53,431 nucleotides of DNA from Saprospiraceae bacterium (GCA_028284395.1 JANQRV010000196.1:1-53431); one strand, 5' to 3'; positions 8,607-17,291 are shown, numbered from the stretch's first letter. Translations and numbers: made by a program. Notes: a model not told the origin generated them from the letters alone.

Positions 8607-9814
8607 GAATTGGATTGATTTCCGGTTCTGAATCCTATGATGCCCGCCATCACACCGCTAAGATTGGCTGCCAGCGTTCCTGGGATTCCAAATGTCGGAA
8701 TCAACAACCAGGCCACCATTGCATTTACGAGGCCCATGACAGCTACGATCAGGACGGTGCGGAATATCTTGTTATCCCTGAAATTGGCTTGTATTCTCAA
8801 AAAATAGAAATAAAAGCCCCAAATATTGAAGTAGACTAAGATAAAAGTAGGATATGAGAAGGTAAATTGGTATAAAAATGTGGTAATTCCAAAAATTGAA
8901 CCGGTAAGTATCCCTGAAATAAGGCTTCCTGTTACAATGAATTGCCGTTCATAACGGTCGAAAGCGGCCTTGTTGATGCGATAAAGATTCTGGAGAAAAG
9001 GCATCAGAATGGAGGCCGCAAAAAGATGCGCGTATTGGACAAAGTTGCCTAAGATTTGATATTGAGCCAACATGGACTTGTTCTTCAAAAAGCTGAGTAG
9101 GTACAACTCCGCTCGTGAAGCCATAAGGCCGGCTAACGCCAAAAGAAAATAAGGTAGACCAAGGGCCAGGAACTGTAAAGCCTCCGCTAGACTGAAACGA
9201 GGTTTCAAATACTTGCGATGGAGCAACAGATAGGTAATGGCTTTTACGCCATCGGCAATAGCGATCAACATCATGAAATGTGAAACCGATAATTCCGTGG
9301 CATTTGCAATGCCGATTATTGAACTGGTCAGCAATAATTCTATTGCGGCAACCTGGAGAAAAAATCGTCGATAAATATTCAATACTTCAAAAAACTGCCA
9401 CGACATCCTCGCCAGCAGCCACCAGGGTAGCAACCAGGAGGGCTCGCTCCATTGCAGACAAAACCAGCCAATTGGAGAGATCCACAGAAACATCAAACAC
9501 TTTCCCGCTATTGATGCCAACAGCCATCGACCAATTTCTGCAGGGCGTTCACTGAACTTTTTCAGTAGAAATTCCTTGCTACCCCAATTGATAAGTGTCA
9601 ATAGCAGGCTCAACCATAAGAGATGTTGTACGTATGTTCCCCAGAATTCCGAGGCGTAGGTCCGAATGATAACGACTGATAAAATGACATTGATCAAGGG
9701 CGTTACAAAATGGGCCAGCAGAGAAGAAAGGGCAAAAGCAATTCGGCGTCGGTTTTTATTCCGATTCATATGCGGACCAATACTTATTGGCGAACCCATA
9801 ATCTGGGAAGGCAA
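8603..9814 (-). CDS. Polysaccharide/lipid flippase-like membrane protein (MATE/Wzx superfamily)
   Basis: 403 residues, almost entirely hydrophobic with roughly eleven or twelve membrane helices and short basic loops. The pattern fits the oligosaccharide-flippase family (Wzx/RfbX, MVF clan), which moves lipid-linked sugars or glycolipids across the inner membrane. There is no diagnostic catalytic motif, so the call rests on topology and length. Its last bases overlap the start of the radical SAM gene at 8606, so it heads the operon flippase, radical SAM, radical SAM, methyltransferase. That suggests the pathway makes a membrane-bound or exported product. Its start lies 35 bases from the divergent small membrane protein gene at 9850. 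Confidence 0.65.
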   Translation of the reverse strand: MPSQIMGSPISIGPHMNRNKNRRRIAFALSSLLAHFVTPLINVILSVVIIRTYASEFWGTYVQHLLWLSLLLTLINWGSKEFLLKKFSERPAEIGRWLLASIAGKCLMFLWISPIGWFCLQWSEPSWLLPWWLLARMSWQFFEVLNIYRRFFLQVAAIELLLTSSIIGIANATELSVSHFMMLIAIADGVKAITYLLLHRKYLKPRFSLAEALQFLALGLPYFLLALAGLMASRAELYLLSFLKNKSMLAQYQILGNFVQYAHLFAASILMPFLQNLYRINKAAFDRYERQFIVTGSLISGILTGSIFGITTFLYQFTFSYPTFILVYFNIWGFYFYFLRIQANFRDNKIFRTVLIVAVMGLVNAMVAWLLIPTFGIPGTLAANLSGVMAGIIGFRTGNQSNS

Positions 9815-9849
9815 AAGATCGTTACCTTTACTAATAAAATTCTATCGCC

Positions 9850-10083
9850 ATGTCAATGTATAAAAAAAGAAACATCATCCGCATCACTGCCACCGTCGTT
9901 TTCCTGGCATTGGCGGGATTGATATATTTTATCTCCAAAGAATCTCCGACCTCCGCAGACCAGACAGCCACCTATGTTTTGGGTGGAATTGCCTTGGCTG
10001 GCGCCGTTTTCTACTTCATCCAAATGCGACAATTTAAAGGCAAACTCAACAATTACTTCAAGCAGAAGAATAATGAGGTTTAG
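9850..10083 (+). CDS. Small membrane protein, unknown function
   Basis: 77 residues with two predicted membrane segments (about 9-27, ITATVVFLALAGLIYF, and about 41-59, VLGGIALAGAVFYFI) and a basic C-terminus. The family is not recognised. A TACCTTTA element (9823-9830) just upstream resembles a -7 box but lacks a well-spaced -33. The gene stands alone on the plus strand and overlaps the end of the convergent M64 gene by 4 bases. Length, hydrophobic pattern and clean start support a real gene. Confidence 0.6.
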   Translation: MSMYKKRNIIRITATVVFLALAGLIYFISKESPTSADQTATYVLGGIALAGAVFYFIQMRQFKGKLNNYFKQKNNEV

Positions 10084-11480
10084 TGAACTACGATCTTTCG
10101 GTTGATCGAAGTTTTATCCAGCCACAGTTTGAAAAGATAGGTGCCCTTTGGCAAATCCGTAAGGTCCATCTCAAATCGAACATTGCTCCTTTTCTGGTCA
10201 CGAAGTTTTTGCCGTCGAACACGTTTACCACTTGCATCGAAGAGTTCCATCGTGAATGCTGAAGGTTTAGAAGTTTCTATCTGCAATTGTATTCGGGCGG
10301 CGGTGGGATTGGGAAAGACATCGACCTTCACCTGTTGGGCATCACCGCCGTGCGTAAGGACATTAGTGACCGCATCTTTAGTAATTTGCCAGCTGACGGC
10401 TTGGAAATGCAACGAACTGTGATTGTCGATCCGTAGAAAATCGCTGTCGTCATGAACCAACACCTGCAGCGAATTGGTGCCGATCTCCAAAGCAGCCGGA
10501 TCTATGCTCACCGTAGCTGTTTTCGTAGTTAAAGGAGTCCCGTTTAGCTCCCAAGTGATGTCTAAGGTATTGGGAGACGGTTCGATCAATTGGAGGGAAA
10601 AAGGTAATGATTCGTCCAGAGCCGTCACCTCGAGATCCTGTGGTGCATAATCTTCCATAGGGGGTAAAAGCTCGTGAATCGTTTCGACGATTGCTTGCCG
10701 GCATACTGCACAAAAAGGATTGTCTAAAAACTGCATGATACAATTTTCATGCGGCTTATACCACTGTGCAGACTGCCCTCCACAACAATGCTGAAAAATT
10801 CCAATACCGGCATCGCCATGCCAGTTGGTCCATTTTACTCTTTGGGGAGAAGTTTCCTGGGTCATATTTGGGGTTTCCCTTGCAAATGAATCGCCAACCC
10901 AGTATTCATCCGAAAGACCAGTGAAAGAATGGCCCAACTCGTGAATGGCGATTTCATTGGCCGATTCATGAGTAGTTGAAACCGGAATTCTACCGCCACT
11001 ACCACCATAAAATGAACTGTTAACCAACACAAATGCCTGGTCGTAATTCGGGAAATTTCGAGCCAATACCGTATTAATTGCAAAGTTGTCTCTGGCCACT
11101 ACCAGACGGTGAATGCCCGACGCATCGAAAGTCGAACCGAAATACGTATCGACGTTCCTAATTTCGTGGGCGGGTTCGGTCACATCTATTGCCGTACCGG
11201 GGTGATCCGCACCGCTTTCATTAGATGGAACCTTAATGGCATAAACATTGAAATAAGCTTTGTACTCCCGAAACGGAGATTTATTGAAAAGAGCATCTCT
11301 AAAATCTGTTGCATCCGCGATGAATTTGGAAAGTTCATTCGACTGATATCCGTCGGATAAAACGACGATATTGATTCTATTTTCAAGCGGGCCATTATCA
11401 AGTAGTGCTTCAACATCAAAAGTTTGGGCACTCAAAACGTTCAGCAAGGAGAAGAAGGGGAGTAAGATTAATCTCTTCAT
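10080..11480 (-). CDS. Secreted M64-family metallopeptidase with T9SS sorting tail
   Basis: 466 residues. The signal peptide is MKRLILLPFFSLLNVLSAQ. The mature part starts with NRINIVVLSDGYQ, typical of the M64 (IgA peptidase-like) family. The zinc site is HELGHSFTGLSDEY (His180, Glu181, His184, with Asp191 as likely third ligand), followed by a Cys-rich segment CCGGQSAQWYKPHENCIMQ and FCAVCR. After an Ig-like stretch, the last 75 residues (VDVFPNPTAARIQLQ ... GTYLFKLW ... KIVVH) form a type A T9SS C-terminal sorting domain, so the protein should be exported and probably surface-attached. Its ATG overlaps the lipoprotein gene by 4 bases. Proteolytic activity is expected; substrate unknown. 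Confidence 0.88.
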   Translation of the reverse strand: MKRLILLPFFSLLNVLSAQTFDVEALLDNGPLENRINIVVLSDGYQSNELSKFIADATDFRDALFNKSPFREYKAYFNVYAIKVPSNESGADHPGTAIDVTEPAHEIRNVDTYFGSTFDASGIHRLVVARDNFAINTVLARNFPNYDQAFVLVNSSFYGGSGGRIPVSTTHESANEIAIHELGHSFTGLSDEYWVGDSFARETPNMTQETSPQRVKWTNWHGDAGIGIFQHCCGGQSAQWYKPHENCIMQFLDNPFCAVCRQAIVETIHELLPPMEDYAPQDLEVTALDESLPFSLQLIEPSPNTLDITWELNGTPLTTKTATVSIDPAALEIGTNSLQVLVHDDSDFLRIDNHSSLHFQAVSWQITKDAVTNVLTHGGDAQQVKVDVFPNPTAARIQLQIETSKPSAFTMELFDASGKRVRRQKLRDQKRSNVRFEMDLTDLPKGTYLFKLWLDKTSINRKIVVH

Positions 11481-11998
11481 GTGGCTTCGATTTTTGACGT
11501 TAGTAAAACGGTGTCCTCCCGATTGCGTTGGGCTTCCGATCGACTGATCATGATATACGCCGAACCTGCCGGGACCTGTGCCCGGATGGAGAATTGGGTT
11601 TCTTTCAATTTTTCGATTTTTCTCCCCATCGTTCCCGAATCGGAGGGGTATTCAATTTCCCGTAACAACGGGTTGCTGTAGATCATTGTTTTAATCGGCT
11701 TTTTGTCGATATCGGCAAATATCAGCAATAAGTCTCCTGCCTCTGCCTGTTGTTTTAGCCCTCGTTCCGCTCTTTTGAGCTTTCCTGCCGTGCGGATTTG
11801 ATTTACCAGTTTTGCCCCATTTAATTCCGACTCTTCCGTACCGTAAATCAGGAAATTGAGAAAGAGAAGCTGAGGTCCCTGTTCCTCGGTTACGACCACT
11901 GCTCGACTGGTCGACATCGTCACTTCTTGCTTAGTTTTACAGGCGCCGAGGATAAGGAATGGTACGATTACTTTAAAGAAAGTCAAGCTTTGTTTCAT
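11477..11998 (-). CDS. Predicted lipoprotein of unknown function
   Basis: 173 residues. The N-terminus MKQSLTFFKVIVPFLILGAC is a lipoprotein signal with lipobox LGAC and acylated Cys20. The mature domain (about 40-165) is of mixed alpha/beta pattern, with FLNFLIYGTEESELNGAKLVNQ and a RAQVPAGSAYIMIS strand region. The family is not recognised. It overlaps both neighbours by 4 bases (methyltransferase upstream, M64 peptidase downstream), so it is translated from the same mRNA. An envelope partner of the M64 peptidase is possible but is inference. Confidence 0.7.
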   Translation of the reverse strand: MKQSLTFFKVIVPFLILGACKTKQEVTMSTSRAVVVTEEQGPQLLFLNFLIYGTEESELNGAKLVNQIRTAGKLKRAERGLKQQAEAGDLLLIFADIDKKPIKTMIYSNPLLREIEYPSDSGTMGRKIEKLKETQFSIRAQVPAGSAYIMISRSEAQRNREDTVLLTSKIEAT

Positions 11999-12804
11999 AA
12001 CGTATCTCGCATTTTAAAAACAATCGAAAAGTGGTCTGCGTAATTTGCCCATCGTTCTCGTGCCATCCTCCGATCCATCCAATGTAAGGTTTGTAGCAGT
12101 AATTTCTTCTCTTTGAAGAAACCTTCCAAATAGGAGGGAGGGACAAATAGACCGATCGGTTGGCAATTTTCCAGTGTGAAATACGGCCGATACAACTCTC
12201 TGACTTGGACGGGATTATAGTACCAAATGGGGAATTCTTTGTCGCCAAATTTCACCATTATTGGGCCATTGGATTTTCTGCGGTGTCCTATGGTCGGCTT
12301 GCCTTTGTATCGGTAATACCACTTTTCCCACAAGCAGCCTTTACTCATATAAACAAAAAATAATTTTCCATTCGGTTCAAGAAATCTGCAAAATATAGCT
12401 GCTAACGTACGAGTAGTTTTTTGATCTACGCAATTGAGACCACCGAAATTGGAGAAAATGAGATCAAATTTTTGCTCCTTCAGTAAGTCTGACAACTGCT
12501 GAAATTCAGCTTGTTTGAACTCCAGTTCTCCACGGAATTCAGTTGCCTTTTTCTTGGTTTCACAGACCCGAATCATGCCGCTCGACGCATCCGTTGCCAG
12601 CACGCTATGGCCCAATGTTGCTAGTCGCAAGGCATCTGCACCCGTCCCACAGTTAATTTCCAGGATCCTACTTGGTTTGGTGAGGTAGGGCAGGAGGTTT
12701 CGCCAAACTTGTTTTCTTTGCAGCAGACCGATACGACTTTGTGTGAAATGGTCATCGTAGTGATCTGCATAGCCATCAAAGGCAGCTGGCTGCTTCATGA
12801 TCAA
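11995..12804 (-). CDS. Class I SAM-dependent methyltransferase (UbiE/COQ5-like)
   Basis: 269 residues. Motif I is ILEINCGTGADALRLATLG (about 46-64), followed by VLATDASSGMI and FDLIFSNFGGLNCVD, the standard SAM-binding layout of Methyltransf_11/25 proteins. The C-terminal 110 residues are a lid-like region with many aromatic residues. The gene starts inside the end of the upstream radical SAM gene (29-base overlap; an alternative ATG at 12798 would shorten this) and overlaps the lipoprotein gene by 4 bases. Pairing with a B12-type radical SAM enzyme suggests they act on the same small molecule. Substrate unknown. Confidence 0.82.
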   Translation of the reverse strand: MIMKQPAAFDGYADHYDDHFTQSRIGLLQRKQVWRNLLPYLTKPSRILEINCGTGADALRLATLGHSVLATDASSGMIRVCETKKKATEFRGELEFKQAEFQQLSDLLKEQKFDLIFSNFGGLNCVDQKTTRTLAAIFCRFLEPNGKLFFVYMSKGCLWEKWYYRYKGKPTIGHRRKSNGPIMVKFGDKEFPIWYYNPVQVRELYRPYFTLENCQPIGLFVPPSYLEGFFKEKKLLLQTLHWMDRRMARERWANYADHFSIVFKMRDTL

Positions 12805-14254
12805 TGACTTTAAGTCTTTGCTTGGCTACCAAAGTTGCGGGCAAATAATAGAAATACGACAGCATCCGTTTGAAGTCAAAAAAATCAATTCGTGTTGGAT
12901 TCCTTAGCTTATTTCGGAACAGTACAGCAGCGCGATGTCTTCGAAAATTATGGTGAACGTAGGTATGCAGTTCCTTGTAGAAGTCGGGAGAATAGGTGTT
13001 TTTGAACATTAGATCGAGGTCATGCGAATCCGTCCAATTGGTCTTGTCTTTCAAATCGGCCTTTACTTTATCATAGAAACCGGTGCCCGGTAAAGGATAG
13101 GATACCGAAATGCCAATGTCATAAGGCATTAGTTCGTTGATGAGTTCAATGGTTTTTCGGATGTCTTCGGCCGTCTCGTCCAGATAGCCAAACTGAATGA
13201 AAAAGCAAGGTTTGATGCCATTTTTTTTCAGTAGTTGGGTAGCCTCACGGGCTTGTTCGATGGTAATGCCCTTGTCCATAGCATCTAGGATCTCTTGCGA
13301 ACCACTTTCTACTCCCATCCAGGCTTCTTCGCAACCGGATGCTGCGAGTGCTTCCACGTAATTAGGTTTTACCAATAGATCTGCTCGGGATTGGATTTTA
13401 TACCTGAATTTTAGACCGTGGTCATTGACTTTTTTGGCAAAATCAATGACCCAGCTTCGCTTGAGACCAAAAATATCATCACAAAACCAGATGTGTTCAA
13501 ACTCGAACAAGGTTTTCAACGTCATGATTTCCTCGATGACGTGATCGGTGCTCCTCATTTTATAGGAATGACCATAGATGGGCTTGGCGCACCAATTGCA
13601 TTTGTAGGGGCAACCCCTGGTTGTTGCAATATTAAGAGAGAAGTAGTTCCAATGCTTGCGCCATCGATCCTCATATTCCCGTATATTAAGCAGGTCCCAG
13701 GCTGGTACGGGCAACTGATCCAATTCCTTCATAACCAAGCGAGGGGCGGATCGATGCACCACTCCTTTATTGCTAAAAGCGAGCCCTGGAATATCGGTAG
13801 TTTCGGTACCTGCGTCGATCGCTTCGACTAATTCCAGTAAGGTCTGCTCTCCTTCACCCATCAAAACGAAATCTACACCCTGTTCCAAGTAGAGACCATA
13901 ATGATCGGTTGCATCCGAACTGCAAACAATGACAATCGCTTGCTGGTCTTTAGCCAATTGAGCCATCTTGATAGCGGCTGCTCTCATATTGGTCAGGCAC
14001 ATCTTGGTCAGGTAATTGAAACCATCATCGAAGATTACGAAGATGTTCGGTTTGCACTTGGCTAAATGGGGGGCGATCACTTCCGGCTGTTCGTTGAACA
14101 TCGAGTCGTAGAATTCGACGATGTATCCCGCTTCCCGAACCAGTGCAGCTGCTTGCAGGGTCATCAAGGGTGGATAGGGCTTGTTCCACTGGTCTTGCTT
14201 GGGGTCCAGCGGTAATAGGTAAGAATGAGTAAAGAGGAGTTTCTGTTTTTTCAT
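12776..14254 (-). CDS. B12-binding-domain radical SAM enzyme (third of three)
   Basis: 492 residues. The N-terminal domain resembles B12-binding BchE-type proteins (KPYPPLMTLQAAALVREAG, VDFVLMGEGEQTLLELV). The radical SAM cluster motif is GCPYKCNWC (Cys215, Cys219, Cys222). Downstream blocks are HIWFCDDIFGLKRSW, IQSRADLLVK, AWMGVESGSQEILDAMDKG and FIQFGYLDETAEDI. It heads the operon continuing with methyltransferase, lipoprotein and M64 peptidase. It lies back to back with the GT-C-like gene at 14289, with only 34 bases between the starts. It is closest within this window to the enzyme at 7218-8606. Reaction and substrate are not predictable from sequence alone. Confidence 0.86.
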   Translation of the reverse strand: MKKQKLLFTHSYLLPLDPKQDQWNKPYPPLMTLQAAALVREAGYIVEFYDSMFNEQPEVIAPHLAKCKPNIFVIFDDGFNYLTKMCLTNMRAAAIKMAQLAKDQQAIVIVCSSDATDHYGLYLEQGVDFVLMGEGEQTLLELVEAIDAGTETTDIPGLAFSNKGVVHRSAPRLVMKELDQLPVPAWDLLNIREYEDRWRKHWNYFSLNIATTRGCPYKCNWCAKPIYGHSYKMRSTDHVIEEIMTLKTLFEFEHIWFCDDIFGLKRSWVIDFAKKVNDHGLKFRYKIQSRADLLVKPNYVEALAASGCEEAWMGVESGSQEILDAMDKGITIEQAREATQLLKKNGIKPCFFIQFGYLDETAEDIRKTIELINELMPYDIGISVSYPLPGTGFYDKVKADLKDKTNWTDSHDLDLMFKNTYSPDFYKELHTYVHHNFRRHRAAVLFRNKLRNPTRIDFFDFKRMLSYFYYLPATLVAKQRLKVIDHEAASCL

Positions 14255-14288
14255 AGCTTTATAGCCTAAGACGTTGATCAGCTAACCA

Positions 14289-15803
14289 ATGAATGATTTG
14301 AAAAAGAATCGATCGATCCTCATTTTTGTGGCTTTAATTTACAGTATTTTGGTAATTGTTGGCATCAGTCGCCACGAACTTTGGATGGATGAGGGACATC
14401 ATTGGTTGGTTGCTCGCGACAGTTCGTCACTGGTCGAACTGCTTTCCAATTTGCGCTACGAGGGGCATCCGGTCTTGTGGAATATACTCCTTTACGTCCT
14501 TCATTTTTTTACGGAGAACCCATGTTGGATGCAGTTTTTGCACGCATCGATCATGGTTGCCGCTATCCTACTTTTTTTAGCTTATGCCCCTTTCCCCCTT
14601 TGGTTTCGCGCCCTGTTTCCCTTTGGCTACTTCACCTTTTTCGAATATGCGTTGATCAGTCGAAATTACGCTTTGGCCTGGCTGTTTACTTTTGCTTTTG
14701 CAGCTCACTATAGACAACCCAATCGGAACGATGTCGTTCTAGCAATACTACTGGCCTTATTGGCCAATACCCATCTGCTGGGCTTGGTATTGGCGGGTAG
14801 TCTATTTTTACTATTGGTGGTCGAGGATATCCGGTCGAATGCCATTTCGTCTTCTTCCCGACCAATTGCAACAGTGCTTTCCATCACTTTGGTCGGTTTT
14901 GGACTGGCACTTGTGCAAATATTCCCGCCGGGTAACCATCCCATGTTTGGAGATGTTCAATGGACCCGATGGTTTACTTTGGAAGAGGTCCGGCGTTTGG
15001 TCTTGGTGTTCTCGGAGTCTTTGTTTCCCATCCCCGATGTAAGACGTCCGCACTTTTGGCATACCAATTACTTGGAAAATCTGGCTTTACCCCTCGCCAG
15101 GGTTCTGTCGATCTTCCTTGCTTGCTTGCCCATTTTAATTTTTAGAAGACAATTGCTTTACTTGATACCGATCTACCTGGTTGCGGGAGCAGTCCTGTTG
15201 TTGTCAGCATTGAAGGGAGTCAATTACGAGCGGTTCCATGGATTCATTTATTTGACGGCCATTCTCTGTTTGTGGATGTCTAAAATCGGATGGGGGTGGA
15301 ATCTGAAAATAGGTATGTTCATTATTGCTTTGTCACATATGACCGGGGGAATCTTAGCGTGGGCAAATGATATGAGCCGACCTTTTTCGGAGAGCAAGCG
15401 AGCAGCCACCTATTTGCAAGCGCAATTTGGTGGCCAGCCACTGATGGCTGAGTATTGTTTTGGGGAGGCTCTGCAGTCCTATTTGGAAAGGCCGTTGCTA
15501 TATCCCGAGTTTGAGGGGGAGACGTTTTGCCGCTGGGAAGTATTTGATGAAGCTTATTTGGACACTAAAAGCAAGACGAATGTCTTCGATCTGATGGTCA
15601 TGAATTTGATGCGTGCAGAATTGACCCAGGCCATTTGGGTCCATTATCGACCGCTGGAATTAGAAAATATGCCCCTGTTGAGAGAGGTCAATGGAAAGGT
15701 TTTTAGACTTTTTGTTCATCACCTAGCAGAATTTACGGAAAACGTTAAGCAAATGGAGAGTTTTTACTTGTATGAGCTCCGCGTCGAGCAGGTCGGTGAC
15801 TGA
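14289..15803 (+). CDS. Polytopic membrane protein, GT-C glycosyltransferase-like
   Basis: 504 residues with about ten membrane helices. After the first helix comes HELWMDEGHHWLVARD (Asp34-Glu35), the acidic pair in the first extracytoplasmic loop that is typical of GT-C (ArnT/PMT/GT39-like) transferases. Later loops include RYEGHPVLWN and SRNYALAWL. The C-terminal about 110 residues form a soluble extracytoplasmic part (QAQFGGQPLMAEYCFGEA). GT-C enzymes transfer sugars from polyprenyl-phosphate donors at the outer face of the inner membrane. Divergent from the radical SAM operon with a 34-base gap, so regulation may be shared. Family membership is probable, not certain. Confidence 0.65.
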   Translation: MNDLKKNRSILIFVALIYSILVIVGISRHELWMDEGHHWLVARDSSSLVELLSNLRYEGHPVLWNILLYVLHFFTENPCWMQFLHASIMVAAILLFLAYAPFPLWFRALFPFGYFTFFEYALISRNYALAWLFTFAFAAHYRQPNRNDVVLAILLALLANTHLLGLVLAGSLFLLLVVEDIRSNAISSSSRPIATVLSITLVGFGLALVQIFPPGNHPMFGDVQWTRWFTLEEVRRLVLVFSESLFPIPDVRRPHFWHTNYLENLALPLARVLSIFLACLPILIFRRQLLYLIPIYLVAGAVLLLSALKGVNYERFHGFIYLTAILCLWMSKIGWGWNLKIGMFIIALSHMTGGILAWANDMSRPFSESKRAATYLQAQFGGQPLMAEYCFGEALQSYLERPLLYPEFEGETFCRWEVFDEAYLDTKSKTNVFDLMVMNLMRAELTQAIWVHYRPLELENMPLLREVNGKVFRLFVHHLAEFTENVKQMESFYLYELRVEQVGD

Positions 15804-15861
15804 CTCAACTCCTCAATATGCTCATTCAGCATTGTCCTTTTCTCTTTGAGTAAGATAATTT

Positions 15862-15891
15862 TTCAAAAAATGTAGCCATGCACTACCTTTG
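15862..15891 (+). promoter_or_regulatory. Putative promoter for the haem-protein gene cluster
   Basis: TTC (15862-15864) preceded by a T-run, 19 bases, then an exact TAnnTTTG element TACCTTTG (15884-15891). Transcription would start near 15895. This makes the in-frame ATG at 15878 unlikely and supports the start at 15977. Upstream, 15814-15834 contains a weak stem (CAAT..GCT / AGCATTG) followed by a pyrimidine run that might end the GT-C gene's transcript. Confidence 0.45.
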
Positions 15892-15976
15892 TGCTATTCC
15901 ATTTTATATAGGAAGATCACCTCAATTGACGCGTTACATTCATTTTCTATTCCATCACAAATGCATATCAATTCAC

Positions 15977-16339
15977 ATGAGGCAGCATCTTTTTCCTATT
16001 CTTTTTTCCCTGATCCTTTTAGCAGGTTGTGTTTATGATAACGAGGAAGAATTATTAGCTTCCGGCGACTGCAATACGGCTAATCTTAGTTATGCAAAAG
16101 ACATTTTACCCATAATTGAAACCAATTGCTACCGTTGTCACGATGCCGCTAATAACTTTGGCGATATTACTCTTGAGGGTTACGATAACCTGAGAAAATG
16201 GGTAGACAGCGGGGAATTACTGGGGGCAATCAAGCGCGAACCTGGTTTTTCTCCCATGCCCCAGGGCGCTTCCAAGTTGGGTGATTGCCTTATTGAGCAG
16301 ATCGAGTCGTGGATCAACCAGGGAGCACTGGACAATTAG
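15977..16339 (+). CDS. Monohaem cytochrome c-like lipoprotein
   Basis: 120 residues from the ATG at 15977. The signal MRQHLFPILFSLILLAGC carries lipobox LAGC with Cys18 as lipid anchor. The haem-binding motif is CYRCH (Cys51, Cys54, His55), preceded by SYAKDILPIIETN. A likely distal methionine is Met94 in FSPMPQG. This is the pattern of short cytochrome c domains often annotated as c-type cytochrome or planctomycete-type cytochrome c domain proteins. It would be anchored to the envelope and carry electrons outside the cytoplasm. It precedes the CX4CH protein at 16438. Maturation would use the CcmE/CcmF system encoded at 38-42 kb. Confidence 0.85.
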   Translation: MRQHLFPILFSLILLAGCVYDNEEELLASGDCNTANLSYAKDILPIIETNCYRCHDAANNFGDITLEGYDNLRKWVDSGELLGAIKREPGFSPMPQGASKLGDCLIEQIESWINQGALDN

Positions 16340-16437
16340 GATTTGAAAGGGTAAAAACGTAAATTTCAGACTGCTCAATCCAACCCGGTTAACTTTATAC
16401 CTTCGATTACTGTACCAAATACATAAATTTTTTGACT

Positions 16438-17244
16438 ATGAAAAGGAAGAATACGCTGCTTGCTACTTTTGCCATTCTTGGATTGATTTCGATCCTGGGA
16501 AATCGGGGTGGAGCCCTACCCGGGAATACAGGAGCTCCTGGTGAGGACACTTGTGGAAGAGGAGGTTGCCACGGAGTTACACCCAATCAAGGAAATGCAA
16601 CGGTTTCCATTAACTTCAATGGAGAAGGGGGCACCTTTACCCCGGGGTCGACAAATACGGTCGAAGTTACCATTGAAAATCCCATGAATGCCAGTCGAAA
16701 TGGCTTTATGATTGTTGCTTTGGACGACCAGAATAACAATGTAGGTGAATGGGAATTGACCGACGCGACGAATACACGTGAAAGAGATGGTTCCGGGGAA
16801 TTGGAAGGTAGAAAATACGTAACCCAAACCAGAGATGGGAGCTCGCAAATGTCCTGGAGTATGAATTGGATTGCACCCGCTGACGCGGCACCTGATTCTG
16901 TGGTTTTCTATCTGGCGTACAACGATGCCAATGCCAATGGTAATGCAAGTGGAGACGATGTTTATACCATTGCCAGATCGATTTTTAACGATGCGGTTTC
17001 TTCTGTAAATCAGTTGGACCCCAATAGCATAGAACTGTATCCCAATCCTGCGACCGAATGGATAAGAATCCAGTCCGATCAGTATGATTTTCAGCAATAT
17101 GCCATCTTTGATTTGAGTGGAAGGAAGGTGACCGCCGGTGTTTTCAACCCCTCCATCCCCGTAGACCGATTGGACGAGGGCATGTACGTTTTGAAACTTC
17201 GTGCCGAAGAAGGAGAATTGTCGACCAAGGTATTAATTCACTAA
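16438..17244 (+). CDS. Choice-of-anchor V protein with CX4CH motif and T9SS tail
   Basis: 268 residues from the ATG at 16438. The signal peptide (about 1-26) is followed by GNTGAPGEDTCGRGGCHG, a CX4CH sequence (Cys39, Cys44, His45). This is common in the Bacteroidota choice-of-anchor V family and may bind haem in an unusual spacing. A beta-sandwich (Reeler-like) domain spans about 50-180. The end (ELYPNPATEWIRIQ ... MYVLKLRAEEGELSTKVLIH) is a T9SS type A sorting domain, so the protein should be exported to the surface. A strong intrinsic terminator follows at once (17252-17291). Family call is good; haem attachment is inference. Confidence 0.82.
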   Translation: MKRKNTLLATFAILGLISILGNRGGALPGNTGAPGEDTCGRGGCHGVTPNQGNATVSINFNGEGGTFTPGSTNTVEVTIENPMNASRNGFMIVALDDQNNNVGEWELTDATNTRERDGSGELEGRKYVTQTRDGSSQMSWSMNWIAPADAAPDSVVFYLAYNDANANGNASGDDVYTIARSIFNDAVSSVNQLDPNSIELYPNPATEWIRIQSDQYDFQQYAIFDLSGRKVTAGVFNPSIPVDRLDEGMYVLKLRAEEGELSTKVLIH

Positions 17245-17251
17245 GCATATC

Positions 17252-17291
17252 GGTTGCGAATTGCTGTTCACGATGCAATTCGCAACCTTTT
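17252..17291 (+). terminator. Intrinsic transcription terminator
   Basis: A perfect 13-bp inverted repeat, GGTTGCGAATTGC (17252-17264) and GCAATTCGCAACC (17275-17287), with a 10-base loop and followed by TTTT (17288-17291). It lies 7 bases after the stop of the choice-of-anchor V gene. An in-frame ATG at 17254 falls inside the stem, which supports the later start (17308) for the next gene. Confidence 0.85.

Noticed and set aside
15814..15846. Intrinsic terminator after the GT-C-like gene
   Set aside because: The stem is short and bulged and the following stretch is pyrimidine-rich rather than a T-run, so it is mentioned but not listed as a feature.
15878..15976. Earlier start for the cytochrome lipoprotein
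   Set aside because: The ATG at 15878 lies in a promoter element, and the 33 extra residues would bury the lipoprotein signal.
16516..17097. Open frame of 193 codons on the minus strand
   Set aside because: It is antisense to the choice-of-anchor V gene, which has signal peptide, CX4CH and sorting tail; the antisense product shows nothing recognisable.
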